DNA from: Aureimonas sp. AU20
GTDB lineage: Bacteria > Pseudomonadota > Alphaproteobacteria > Rhizobiales > Rhizobiaceae
Assembly (NCBI RefSeq): GCF_001442755.1
Contig: NZ_CP006367.1
Span: 3,658,001-3,722,000 of the forward strand
Direction: 5' to 3'
Length of the DNA stretch: 64,000 nucleotides
Below, piece after piece: positions 19,237 through 29,397 of this stretch (its first letter is position 1; each line of letters starts with the position of its first letter). Position numbers and translations under genes: made by a program. The notes beneath the pieces are model-generated. The model was not told the origin of the DNA. It searched no databases and saw only the letters and a program-made list of their open reading frames with translations.

Positions 19237-20196
19237 ATGAAATCCATGGTCTTCGGCGCCTTCGTCGCGCTTGCCCTCGCCTCCACCTCGGCCTTTGCGC
19301 AGAGCGCGCCCGCCTACGAGATCATGGCGCCGGCCTCGCCCGGCGGCGGTTGGGACCAGACCGCCCGCGCCATGCAGAACGTGCTTCAGGAAACCAAGCT
19401 CGCCAGCAACGTGCAGGTGGTCAACGTTCCCGGCGCCGGCGGCACGATCGGCCTCGCCCAGTTCGCCTCCACCAAGTCCGGCAATCCCAACGCGCTTCTC
19501 GTCGGCGGCTACGTGATGGTGGGCGCGATCCTCACCAACAACTCGCCGGTCAGCCTGGACGACGTGACGCCCGTGGCGCGCCTGACGGGCGAGGACGAGG
19601 CGATCGTGGTGCCGGCCTCCTCGCCCTACAAGACGATCGCCGATCTCGCGGCGGCGATGAAGGAGAACCCGGGCGCCGTCGCCATCGCTGGCGGCTCGGC
19701 CGGCGGCACGGACCATATCGCGGCGGGCCTCTTCGCCCAGGCCGTGGGCGCCGACCCGAAGGGCATCAACTACATCGCCTTCTCGGGCGGCGGCGAGGCG
19801 CTGGCGGCCATTCTCGGCCAGCAGGTCGCGGCCGGCATTTCCGGCTACGGCGAGTTCGAGGCCCAGGTGAAGGCCGGCACGCTGCGCCTTCTCGCCACGA
19901 CCGGCGAGCAGCGCGTGCCCGGCTCGGAAGCCCCGACGCTGAAAGAAGCGGGCATCGACATGGCGCTGCAGAACTGGCGCATGGTCGCCGCCGCGCCCGG
20001 CGTCTCCGCCGATCAGACCGCCGCGCTCGCCGCCAATCTTGAGAAGATGGTCGGCACGCCGGAGTGGAAGGCGGTTCTCGAGCGCAACAACTGGCAGAAC
20101 ACGTTCCTGGCCGGCGACGCCTTCAAGACCGAACTCGCCAAGAACATCGCGGACACCAAGCAGGTGCTGACCGCGATCGGCCTCGTCCAGCAGTGA
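19237..20196 (+). CDS. tctC: Tripartite tricarboxylate transporter substrate-binding protein
   Basis: A 319-residue periplasmic TctC-type receptor with a Sec signal peptide (SMVFGAFVALALASTSAFAQ, cleavage about residue 22). Family motifs are IMAPASPGGGWDQTARA near the mature N-terminus, VPGAGGTIGLAQF, and GGSAGGTDHIAA. It captures citrate or a related carboxylate for the TctA/TctB permease. The stop overlaps the tctB GTG start (GTGA). Confidence 0.93.
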   Translation: MKSMVFGAFVALALASTSAFAQSAPAYEIMAPASPGGGWDQTARAMQNVLQETKLASNVQVVNVPGAGGTIGLAQFASTKSGNPNALLVGGYVMVGAILTNNSPVSLDDVTPVARLTGEDEAIVVPASSPYKTIADLAAAMKENPGAVAIAGGSAGGTDHIAAGLFAQAVGADPKGINYIAFSGGGEALAAILGQQVAAGISGYGEFEAQVKAGTLRLLATTGEQRVPGSEAPTLKEAGIDMALQNWRMVAAAPGVSADQTAALAANLEKMVGTPEWKAVLERNNWQNTFLAGDAFKTELAKNIADTKQVLTAIGLVQQ

Positions 20197-20672
20197 GCGC
20201 CCCGCTCGCTCCCGCGCGCCGCCCCGACAGGGCGGCGCTTGCCATCGGCATCGGGCTCGGCGTTCTCGGCCTCCTGGTCGGTTGGGATGCGCGCAATGTC
20301 GGCGGCGGCACCTATGCGCGCATCGGGCCGGCCACCTTTCCCTATGTCATCTCCGCCGTTCTGATCGCCCTTTCGATCTGGACGATGGTGGAAGCCTGGC
20401 GCGGCCAGTTTCCCGAGCGCGACCATGACGAGGGCAAGCCCGTTCTCTGGATCGTGGGAGGCCTTGCCGCGCAGCTCGTGCTCCTGAACACGGCGGGCTT
20501 CTCCATCGCGACGGGGCTTCTCTTCGCCGCGACGGCGCGCGCCTTCGGCAAGCGCAAGCTGCATGTCTCGGTGCCGCTCGGCATCCTCATCAGCTTCGCG
20601 ATCTGGATTCTGTTCTCGCAGGTCCTGCGCCTGTCCTTGCCGGCCGGCCCGCTGGAGCGCCTGTTCTTCTAA
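20193..20672 (+). CDS. tctB: Tripartite tricarboxylate transporter small membrane subunit
   Basis: A 159-residue protein with four predicted membrane segments, matching the small TctB subunit in size and position. The conserved early segment GGGTYARIGPATFPYVISAV follows the first helix. The start is GTG at 20193, overlapping the tctC stop, so the two are translationally coupled. A 224-bp non-coding gap then precedes tctA, unusual for this normally compact operon. Confidence 0.9.
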   Translation: MSAPLAPARRPDRAALAIGIGLGVLGLLVGWDARNVGGGTYARIGPATFPYVISAVLIALSIWTMVEAWRGQFPERDHDEGKPVLWIVGGLAAQLVLLNTAGFSIATGLLFAATARAFGKRKLHVSVPLGILISFAIWILFSQVLRLSLPAGPLERLFF

Positions 20673-20896
20673 GGCAAAGGCATAAGAGCCGGGCGGCGCG
20701 CCTGCCACCCGACCGGCAAAGGCGGCTCGGCTAAACGCCCACGTCGCCCGCGACGCCGGCGTCCCGCCGACCCTGCAAAGACCCGCTGCCCGGCTGCGGC
20801 AAAAGCCGGACAGAAATCCGGCCTGCCCCACCGGACGGCCCGCTTCCGCCCCGCCTCGCCGCGGTTCGCCCCTTCCTCGTCGCATTGGTTCAGCCG

Positions 20897-22507
<1,611 letters not shown>

Positions 22508-22540
22508 TCGCTCCCGATCCGGGAGCCCGCAACGAAAAAG

Positions 22541-22569
22541 GGCAGCGCCTCGTGGCGCTGCCGTTTTTT
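22541..22569 (+). terminator. Intrinsic terminator of the tct operon
   Basis: GGCAGCGCC / GGCGCTGCC arms with a 4-base loop, followed by GTTTTTT. An A run upstream (22535-22539) lets it serve the opposite small ORF too. Confidence 0.9.
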
Positions 22570-22610
22570 CATGACCGGTTTGGAGTGGAGGGTCCCGCCC
22601 TCGCCCCAGC

Positions 22611-22787
22611 TTACTTGCGGTTGATGCCGTAATAGGCCTCGGGGTCGATGCCCACGGCCGTCAGTGCGGCGCGGCTGGGGCTGCGGCCCGCTTCGGCGGC
22701 GGCGGCACAGGCAGCAGCGCCACCGATCGTGCCGGCAATGCCGCGCAGCTGGCGGCCGAAGGTGCGGATGCGGGAGGTCTGGGTCAT
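22611..22787 (-). CDS. Small alanine-rich hypothetical protein
   Basis: A 58-codon ORF, MTQTSRIRTFGRQLRGIAG onward, with a basic amphipathic N-terminus, an Ala-rich centre (GGAAACAAAAEAGRS) and an ordered C-terminus ending EAYYGINRK. It terminates 42 bp before a bidirectional terminator. I do not recognise a family. The basic start followed by a small-residue hydrophobic patch would suit a membrane-associated or DNA/RNA-binding peptide. Convergent position with tctA and a plausible terminator favour a real gene. Confidence 0.55.
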   Translation of the reverse strand: MTQTSRIRTFGRQLRGIAGTIGGAAACAAAAEAGRSPSRAALTAVGIDPEAYYGINRK

Positions 22788-23133
22788 CGGTCTCGTCCTC
22801 GATCTGTTGCACCGAAGATGAGCCTTCGCACCCTTGCTTTGAAGAGCCAAAGCCGATGGGGAGCCATGCATCAAAGCATGGCTTGTGGATTGGATGCTGA
22901 ACTGTCTGCGCTCGGCTGCCAGAATTTCGGCCTTACACATGGTCCGATGTGACCGTCTCATGCTTCCAGCGCATTCCTTAAATCGGTTGAACGGACGTTT
23001 CCTCGCCCCGAGCAGGCGTCGCCGGGTACTGGGCTCCTTGGTTTTCGCCCGTGCGACGGAACCTCCACCGCGCCCGTGCATTGGGCGCGGTCGACGCTGC
23101 GAACAAATTCGCGTGCGAGCAAAGGATGCTGCC
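22788..23133. other. Intergenic region with an inverted repeat
   Basis: The 346-bp divergent region holds AGCCATGC-N6-GCATGGCT at 22862-22883 and the ribosome binding site AAAGGA (23121-23126) of the next gene. No gene is supported. An open frame of the downstream gene crosses it without family similarity. Confidence 0.5.
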
Positions 23134-25110
23134 TTGGATATCGTGACGTCGCAGATGCTCAAGAAGGCGCTTCCGCTGTTCACCGCCCTTGCGGTGACGG
23201 TGCTGATCCTGACGGTGTCCTCCATCCTCTATCTCGGCCGCGAAATCTTCGTTCCCTTCGCGCTCGGCATTCTTCTGTCCTTCATCCTGGCGCCGATCGT
23301 CATCAAGCTGCAGCGCTACCGCGTGCCGCGCATCCTGGCGATGTCCGGGGCCATCCTGGCCGCGACTGTGGTGATCCTCGCGCTCGGCTTCCTCATCGCG
23401 ACACAGGTGACGGGCCTCGTCGGCGAAATCCCGTCCTACCGGGTAACGGTGGAGCAGAAGCTGCGCTCCCTATCGGAATCGGCCCAGGCCGAGGGCAACG
23501 GGCCGTTCAGCCGCGCCGCCGTGGCGCTGGAAGAAATGGCAGCGGACATCCAGAAGCTCGCTGCCCCCGCCGAGGCCGACGCCAACCAGCCCAAGCCCAT
23601 TCCGGTGACGGTGGAGAACAACGGCAGCGTCTTCGCCACGTTGAGCGCCGTCGCCATTCCGCTTCTTTCGCCCATCGCCACGTTCGGCGTCGTCATCATC
23701 TTCGCGATCTTCATCCTCCTCCAGCGGGAGGATCTCAGAAACCGCTTCATACGCCTTGCCGGCACGGACGACCTGCAACAGACCACGGCGGCGATCGACG
23801 ACGCAGCCAAGCGCCTTTCGAAGCTGCTTCTGTTTCAGCTGGGCGTGAACGCCGCCTTCGGCGCGATGACCGCGCTCGGCCTCTGGCTCCTCGGCGTGCC
23901 GAGCCCGATCCTCTGGGGCATTCTCGGCGGCATCCTGCGCTTCATTCCCTATGTCGGCGGCTTCGTCGGCGCCGGCCTTCCCATGCTGCTCGCCTTTGCG
24001 GTCGATCCCGGCTGGTCCATGCTGATCTGGACGGCAGTTCTCTATCTCGGCGCCGAAGCGCTGCTCAGCAATGTCGTGGAGCCCGTGCTCTACGGCCATT
24101 CCACCGGCCTCTCGCCGGTCGCCATCCTTCTGGCAGCGACGGTCTGGGCGCTGCTCTGGGGCCCGATCGGCCTGATCCTGGCGACGCCCCTCACCATCTG
24201 CCTCGTGGTTATGGGCCGGCACGTGCCGCGCCTCGCCTTTATCGACGTGATGTTCGGCGACCGGCCGGCGCTTTTGCCGGCTCAGATCTTCTACCAGCGC
24301 ATGCTGGCCGGCGCGCCGCAGGAAGCGGCCGATCAGGCGCGCGAGTTCCTGCGCGAGCGCGAACTCGCCACCTATTACGACGAGGTGGCGCTGGACGGGC
24401 TGCGCATCGCGCACGAGGACGTGGCGCGCTTCGCGGTGAAGGGCGAGCGGCTGGAAACGCTGCGCGCGGCGACGCTCGAACTGGTGCGCGAGGTCGGCAC
24501 GATCAACCCTTCCAAGCGCCGCCGCAAGGCGCACCTGACGGCGGAAGCGGCGGCGGCCGTGGACGCGGTCGGCCCCGACCAAGAGGTGACGCGCATCGTG
24601 CAGCGGAAGGGCGATCTCGCGCCGGAATGGCGCGGGCAGACACCCGTCATCTGCCTGTCCGGCAACAATGCGCTGGACGCCGCCGTTACCACCATGCTCG
24701 CCCAGGTGTTGGAGCGGCACGGGCTCGGCGCACGCCACATCGCCTTGTCGGAGCTGCGCGAGAAGCCGCCGACCGCCAAGGATGCGGAAGGCGTGGCGCT
24801 CGTCGTCCTGTCCTTCATCGAGCCGCTGTCGACCGTCCATCTTCGCCAGGCGGTGCGCGCGGTGCATCGCGTCGCGCCCAAGGCGCGCATCATGATCGGC
24901 ATCTGGCGCCAGCGCGACCCCGCCATGCTTCAGGAGCTTCAGCGCCGCGTCCATGCCGACGCGCTGGTGACCACGCTGAACAAGGCGCTGGCCGCGGCCC
25001 TCGAAATGTCCGGCCAGCGCATGGCGCAGGCGCCCGAACCCCGCCCCGCCCCGCGCCCCGAACGACCGGGCAATAAGGTGGAACCGGAAGCCGCCGCCGT
25101 GGCGCTCTGA
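23134..25110 (+). CDS. AI-2E/PerM-family membrane protein with long soluble C-terminal domain
   Basis: The N-terminal half (about residues 1-365) is a typical AI-2E family transporter (PF01594). It has paired helices near the start (FTALAVTVLILTV; FVPFALGILLSFILAPIV), a periplasmic loop, and the signature block ILWGILGGILRFIPYVGGFVGAGLP ending around GPIGLILATPLT. About 290 further residues follow: a charged linker and an alpha/beta segment (about 500-635) containing TPVICLSGNNALDAAVTTMLAQVLERHG and KARIMIGIWRQRD. That segment reads like a Rossmann/cobalamin-binding-type fold. Homologues usually have 340-400 residues. TTG at 23134 is preferred since AAAGGA lies 7 nt upstream; ATG at 23155 is the alternative. 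The transported compound is unknown; PerM-like proteins include Na+/H+ antiporters and exporters. Confidence 0.82.
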   Translation: MDIVTSQMLKKALPLFTALAVTVLILTVSSILYLGREIFVPFALGILLSFILAPIVIKLQRYRVPRILAMSGAILAATVVILALGFLIATQVTGLVGEIPSYRVTVEQKLRSLSESAQAEGNGPFSRAAVALEEMAADIQKLAAPAEADANQPKPIPVTVENNGSVFATLSAVAIPLLSPIATFGVVIIFAIFILLQREDLRNRFIRLAGTDDLQQTTAAIDDAAKRLSKLLLFQLGVNAAFGAMTALGLWLLGVPSPILWGILGGILRFIPYVGGFVGAGLPMLLAFAVDPGWSMLIWTAVLYLGAEALLSNVVEPVLYGHSTGLSPVAILLAATVWALLWGPIGLILATPLTICLVVMGRHVPRLAFIDVMFGDRPALLPAQIFYQRMLAGAPQEAADQAREFLRERELATYYDEVALDGLRIAHEDVARFAVKGERLETLRAATLELVREVGTINPSKRRRKAHLTAEAAAAVDAVGPDQEVTRIVQRKGDLAPEWRGQTPVICLSGNNALDAAVTTMLAQVLERHGLGARHIALSELREKPPTAKDAEGVALVVLSFIEPLSTVHLRQAVRAVHRVAPKARIMIGIWRQRDPAMLQELQRRVHADALVTTLNKALAAALEMSGQRMAQAPEPRPAPRPERPGNKVEPEAAAVAL

Positions 25111-25214
25111 GGCGCGCTCAAGCGGGTGCGGGATCGCATCCGCTTCGGCGTGCGTGAAGAGGACTGGAGTTGAGACCCGCCCGCGCTGGCGGGACGAAAT
25201 CTTCAAACGCGATC

Positions 25215-25242
25215 AGGCCCATCCCAACGGATGGGCCTTTTT
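25215..25242 (+). terminator. Intrinsic terminator after the AI-2E-type gene
   Basis: AGGCCCATCC / GGATGGGCCT arms, CAAC loop, followed by TTTT. Confidence 0.88.
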
Positions 25243-25482
25243 CGTATGGGGGCGGCAATCCCTCAAGCGCGCCGCGTCCGACTGAACTCAGGGCCACGTG
25301 GAGCGCGACGCGGTGGCTTGAACGGTAATAGTCTCAACAGGTCCATGCTCGGCACCTCTGCCTCCGCCCGGCCTGACAGCCGCCGACGTCAGGGAGGATG
25401 GCGACGAGGCCGCTGACTCCCATCCACTATAGACCCAGGGCATCACTTCTTTTCAGGCCGTCCGAAACCACGCCCCCAAACG

Positions 25483-25512
25483 AAAAAGGCCGCGCTCGAA
25501 AGCGCGGCCTTT
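25483..25512 (-). terminator. Intrinsic terminator of glgX
   Basis: GGCCGCGCT / AGCGCGGCC arms with a 4-base loop, followed on the minus strand by TTTTT. Confidence 0.88.
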
Positions 25513-25538
25513 CCAGAAGTCTCGAATCTCGGACGAGA

Positions 25539-27818
25539 TCAGTCCTGCGACTCGGGGCGCATGAAATGGACCCGGTCCACCGCCGACTTGCGGAAAGCTT
25601 CCGCCACATGGGCGAAGGCTTGGTGGGCGGCGTCCGAAACGTCGTCGTTCTGTTCCGGCTCCAGAAGGAAGACCAGGAACGAGCGGCCCGTCGCCATGTA
25701 GTCCGTGCCGAAGTCGAAGTGAGCGAGCTCGCTGCGGTTCGGCAGGTTGGTGTCGATGATGGAGACCCAGCGCTTGCCCCCGGGCGCGGAGGGAAGCTTG
25801 AAGTTCACCACGTCGTCATGCGCGTTCAGGACGAGAAGCATCGTGGCGTCGCCACCGAGGCGCCGGATGCCTTCCGCTTGCGCGCGGCCGTCCAGCAGCA
25901 GGCCGAAGCAGCGCGCGCCGGCATCCTGCCATTCGCCGTCCTGCATCTCGGAGCCGGAGGGCGAAATCCAGGTCACGTCCTTGGCGCCGATCTCCTCGTC
26001 GAACGTGCCATGCAGGAAGCGGCCTCGGCGCAGCATGGGCAGCGACTGGCGCAGCATGATGAGCTTCTGGACGAACTCGGCGAGTTCGACGCCCTGTTCG
26101 GTGACGTTCCAGTCGACCCACCCGATCTCGTTGTCCTGCGCATAGGCATTGTTGTTGCCGTTCTGCGTGCGGGCGAACTCGTCGCCCGCCAGGATCATCG
26201 GCGTGCCGCGCGAGAAGAGCAGCGTCGTGAAGAAGTTGCGCAGCTGGCGGAAGCGGACCTCGTTGATGGCGGGATCGTCCGTCAGCCCTTCCACGCCGTA
26301 ATTGTAGGAGAGGTTGTGCGAATGGCCGTCGCGATTGTCCTCGCCATTCGCTTCGTTGTGCTTGTCGTTGTAGCAGACCGTGTCGTGCAGCGTGAAACCG
26401 TCATGGGCGGTGATGAAGTTCACCGAAGCCCACGGCCGGCGGCCGCGCTTGTCGAAGAGATCGGCCGAGGCCGAAATCTTGGAGGCCACGGCCGGGATCT
26501 TGCCCTGCTCGCCCTTCCAATAGGCGCGGATCGTGTCGCGATAGCCGTCGTTCCACTCCGCCCAGCCCGGCGGGAAGCGGCCGACCTGATAGCCGCCCGG
26601 ACCGCAGTCCCAGGGCTCGGCGATGAGCTTGACCCGGGTGAGCAGCGGGTCCTGCATCGTGGCGTGGAGGAAGGAGGACTCCTCCGAGAAGCCGTGCGGC
26701 TCGCGCGCCAGAATGGTGGCGAGGTCGAAGCGGAAGCCGTCGACATGCATCTCGCCGGCCCAGTAGCGGAGAGAGTCCATCACCAGCTGCATGACGCGGG
26801 GATGCGAGGTGTTGACCGTGTTCCCCGTGCCGGTGTCGTTGATATAGTAGCGCTTGTTGTCCGGCATGAGCCGGTAATAGGAGGCGTTGTCGATGCCCTT
26901 GAAGGAGAGCGTCGGCCCGTTCTCGTTGCCTTCGGCCGTGTGGTTGTAGACGACGTCGAGGATGATCTCGAGACCCGCATGGTGGTAGGTCGAGACCATT
27001 TCCTTGAATTCGTTGACGAAGGGCGAGCCCATGTAGCGCGGATCGGGCGCGAAGAAGCCGAGCGTGTTGTAGCCCCAGTAGTTCCGCAGACCCTTCTCGA
27101 CGAGATAGCTGTCGTCCACGTAGGCGTGGATCGGCAGCAACTCGACCGACGTGACGCCGAGGCTCTGGATGTAGCGAACGACGTCGTGATGGGCGAGGCC
27201 GGAGAACTTGCCGCGATCACGCTCCGGCACGGACGGATGGCGCTGCGTGAAGCCCTTCACATGGGTCTCATAGAAGATCGTCCGTTCCCACGGCACGTTC
27301 GGGCGGGTCTCGGTGCCCCACGTAAAAGCGGGGTCGATGACCTGGCTCTTTGGCACGAAGGGCGCAGAGTCGCGCTCGTCGAACGATAGGTCGCCGTCCG
27401 GGTGGCCGATCGTGTAGCCGAACAGCGCGTGGTCCCATTTCAGCTCGCCCACATGCTGCTTGGCATAGGGGTCGAGCAGCAGCTTGTTGTAATTGAAGCG
27501 GTGGCCGTTCTCGGGCTCGTAGGGGCCATGGACCCGGTAGCCATAGACCTGGCCGGGGCGCGCATCCGGCAGATAGCCGTGGAACACCTCGTTCGTGTAT
27601 TCCGGCAGGACGATGCGCTCGAGCTCGTTCTCGCCCGTCTCGTCGAACAGGCAAAGCTCGACCTTGGTGGCGTTGGCCGAGAAAAGGGCGAAGTTGACGC
27701 CGAACCCATCCCAGGTCGCGCCTCGGGGAAAGGGCTGGCCCGCCTCGACCCGCGTGCCGCCGCGCCCGGCGCGCGGAAGGCTCTTCAGCAGGGAAGCTGT
27801 CGTGTTTTGGATGTTCAC
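25539..27818 (-). CDS. glgX: Glycogen debranching enzyme (isoamylase type)
   Basis: A 759-residue GH13 enzyme that hydrolyses alpha-1,6 branches of glycogen limit dextrin. An N-terminal CBM48 domain (about residues 15-115; GVNFALFSANATKVELCLFD) precedes the (beta/alpha)8 domain with the conserved regions LDVVYNHTAEG, DGFRFDLA (nucleophile Asp), IAEPWD (acid Glu) and FITAHDG. A C-terminal beta domain follows. Length fits GlgX/TreX (about 660-760). The start is GTG at 27818 without an obvious Shine-Dalgarno, so it is uncertain by a few codons. No other glycogen gene is in the window. Confidence 0.93.
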   Translation of the reverse strand: MNIQNTTASLLKSLPRAGRGGTRVEAGQPFPRGATWDGFGVNFALFSANATKVELCLFDETGENELERIVLPEYTNEVFHGYLPDARPGQVYGYRVHGPYEPENGHRFNYNKLLLDPYAKQHVGELKWDHALFGYTIGHPDGDLSFDERDSAPFVPKSQVIDPAFTWGTETRPNVPWERTIFYETHVKGFTQRHPSVPERDRGKFSGLAHHDVVRYIQSLGVTSVELLPIHAYVDDSYLVEKGLRNYWGYNTLGFFAPDPRYMGSPFVNEFKEMVSTYHHAGLEIILDVVYNHTAEGNENGPTLSFKGIDNASYYRLMPDNKRYYINDTGTGNTVNTSHPRVMQLVMDSLRYWAGEMHVDGFRFDLATILAREPHGFSEESSFLHATMQDPLLTRVKLIAEPWDCGPGGYQVGRFPPGWAEWNDGYRDTIRAYWKGEQGKIPAVASKISASADLFDKRGRRPWASVNFITAHDGFTLHDTVCYNDKHNEANGEDNRDGHSHNLSYNYGVEGLTDDPAINEVRFRQLRNFFTTLLFSRGTPMILAGDEFARTQNGNNNAYAQDNEIGWVDWNVTEQGVELAEFVQKLIMLRQSLPMLRRGRFLHGTFDEEIGAKDVTWISPSGSEMQDGEWQDAGARCFGLLLDGRAQAEGIRRLGGDATMLLVLNAHDDVVNFKLPSAPGGKRWVSIIDTNLPNRSELAHFDFGTDYMATGRSFLVFLLEPEQNDDVSDAAHQAFAHVAEAFRKSAVDRVHFMRPESQD

Positions 27819-28008
27819 GGACGATAACTCGCGTCAGGAGGAAGACTGCGAGCGAGGAAAGGCGGGAAGCGCGGTTTGGTTCCGCGCCTTGGATGGAACG
27901 ATTTTTCGCTGAAGGCGAATGCGATCGTCCAACCTCGGGTTCGGCCTGAACTCTTCGCGGGCTGCGGCGTTGAGGCGCGGCAGGAATGGCCAAGGGGGAA
28001 CACCATCC

Positions 28009-28437
28009 ATGAAGATCGAAGCCGTCATGACCCGGCATGTCGAATATGCCGCACCGGACGATGCCGTCTCGGACCTCGCTGTCATTATGGGGGATCTCGA
28101 CGTGGGCGCGCTGCCCGTCGGCTCGGACGACGAGTTGCTGGGTGTCGTCACCGATCGCGACATTCTCTTCCGCGTCGTGGCGCGGGGCCTGCACCCCGCG
28201 CAGGTTTCGGCGCGCGAGATCGTGTCGACGCCGGTGATCGCCTGCCACCCAGGCGACAGTCTCGGCGCGGCGATGGACCTTATGGCCAGCAACCATGTGC
28301 GCCGGCTGGCGGTGCGGAGCGAGAGCGGCAAGGTCGTCGGCTGGGTGACGCTGGCCGATCTCTCCCGCAAGCTGCTTCTGGATTCCGACGTCGTGCAGAA
28401 CGGCTTGGCCGAGATCAGTCGCGATAGCGGCGGTTGA
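28009..28437 (+). CDS. Two-CBS-domain protein
   Basis: A 142-residue protein made of a CBS pair: residues 3-60 (MTRHVEYAAPDDAVSDLA; GVVTDRDI) and residues 70-130 (VIACHPGDSLGAAMDLMASNHVRRLAV; GWVTLADLS). Such stand-alone Bateman modules bind adenine nucleotides and modulate partner proteins. GGGGGA lies about 10 nt before the ATG. Its last 23 bp overlap the 3' end of the convergent DUF533-like gene. Confidence 0.9.
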   Translation: MKIEAVMTRHVEYAAPDDAVSDLAVIMGDLDVGALPVGSDDELLGVVTDRDILFRVVARGLHPAQVSAREIVSTPVIACHPGDSLGAAMDLMASNHVRRLAVRSESGKVVGWVTLADLSRKLLLDSDVVQNGLAEISRDSGG

Positions 28438-29008
28438 CGCTGCCGACCACCTCCTGCGACAGGCCGAGGCGTGCCGCCAGATACGTGAGATAAAGCTGGC
28501 CGGCAGCCTGCCGCGAGCCGGCCGCCAGAAGCGAGACGGCATAGGCATGGGCGGCCCGGTCGCTCGCCTGCGCCCCGGCGACGAGGACGTTCACCGACAA
28601 AGGCGCGGCGGCGGAGGCGCGAAAGCGCTCCAGAACCGCCTCATCCGCCCCGCGCCGCGCGAGCCGCGCTTCGGCGGCGGCAAGCGCCACCTCCCCGCCG
28701 CCGCCGGCCATCGCCGCTGCGGCTGCGACATCCACCAGGAAATCCCGCTCCGCCCCGGCCAGCGTGCGAAAGTCGATCGTCAGCGGGTAGGAGATCTGGT
28801 GGCGGTTCGCCAGATGCGCCCCCAGAAGCTTGGCCGAGAGAACCTTCAGCGTTTCCGCGCGCTGGCGGCGCATGGACTGCGGGAGGGGCAGCGGCTCGGC
28901 GAGCGTCGCCAAAGCCGTGTCCGGGAGGATCGTCTCCAGCGCCAGCCCCTGCCCGTCGCGCGGGCCGGCGGCGCGGCCGGCAAAACGCCAAAGCCAGCCG
29001 AACGCCAT
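28415..29008 (-). CDS. DUF533/TerB-like protein
   Basis: A 197-residue soluble protein. The C-terminal half (about residues 100-195; ASDRAAHAYAVSLLAAGSRQ, AARLGLSQEVVGSVNRRY) resembles the helical TerB-like DUF533 domain found in YebE. The N-terminal half is Ala/Leu-rich and unassigned. Its ATG overlaps the TAA of the upstream response regulator by one base (TAATG), so it belongs to the sensor kinase operon and may be an effector or accessory of it. Family assignment is from pattern only. Confidence 0.55.
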   Translation of the reverse strand: MAFGWLWRFAGRAAGPRDGQGLALETILPDTALATLAEPLPLPQSMRRQRAETLKVLSAKLLGAHLANRHQISYPLTIDFRTLAGAERDFLVDVAAAAAMAGGGGEVALAAAEARLARRGADEAVLERFRASAAAPLSVNVLVAGAQASDRAAHAYAVSLLAAGSRQAAGQLYLTYLAARLGLSQEVVGSVNRRYRD

Positions 29009-29397
29009 TACTGCGCCGCCGCCTCGGTCGCGGTGGCCGGCAGCAGCGCCTCGATCTGCCCGAGCAGGCGCGAGAAATCGACCGGCTTGGCATGATAGTC
29101 GTCGCAACCGGCCGCCAGCGTCTTTTCCCGGTCACCCGACATGGCATGGGCGGTGAGCGCGATGATCGGGATGCGGGGGATGGAGGGGTCAGCGCGGATG
29201 GTGCGGGCCGCCGTCCAGCCGTCGAGAATGGGCAGGTTCATGTCGAGCAGCACGATGTCGGGCGCGGCGACCTTGGCCTTGTCCACCCCGTCCTGCCCGT
29301 CATGGGCGAGAATGACCTCGTAGCCCCGGCGCTGCAGGCGCCGCGACAGGAAGTCCCAGATTTCCTCGTGATCTTCCACCAGCAGGATACGGGTCAT
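29008..29397 (-). CDS. Single-domain response regulator (CheY/DivK-like)
   Basis: A 129-residue receiver domain without an output domain. It has LLVEDHEE, the phospho-acceptor Asp in IVLLDMNLPILDGWTA, a Thr switch in IIALTAHAM, and the conserved Lys in YHAKPVDF. The start overlaps the stop of the hybrid kinase (ATGA) and the end overlaps the DUF533-like gene. The three form a coupled cascade in which this protein probably receives phosphate from the kinase. Confidence 0.92.
   Translation of the reverse strand: MTRILLVEDHEEIWDFLSRRLQRRGYEVILAHDGQDGVDKAKVAAPDIVLLDMNLPILDGWTAARTIRADPSIPRIPIIALTAHAMSGDREKTLAAGCDDYHAKPVDFSRLLGQIEALLPATATEAAAQ

Larger units (their letters stand above)
25111..25538. 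other. Intergenic region between convergent genes
   Basis: It holds two terminators (25215-25242 and 25483-25512). Between them, about 240 bp show nothing that I can support. Confidence 0.6.

Noticed and set aside
25231..25416. A 61-codon ORF between the two terminators
   Set aside because: It starts inside a terminator, has no ribosome binding site and no ordered protein pattern.
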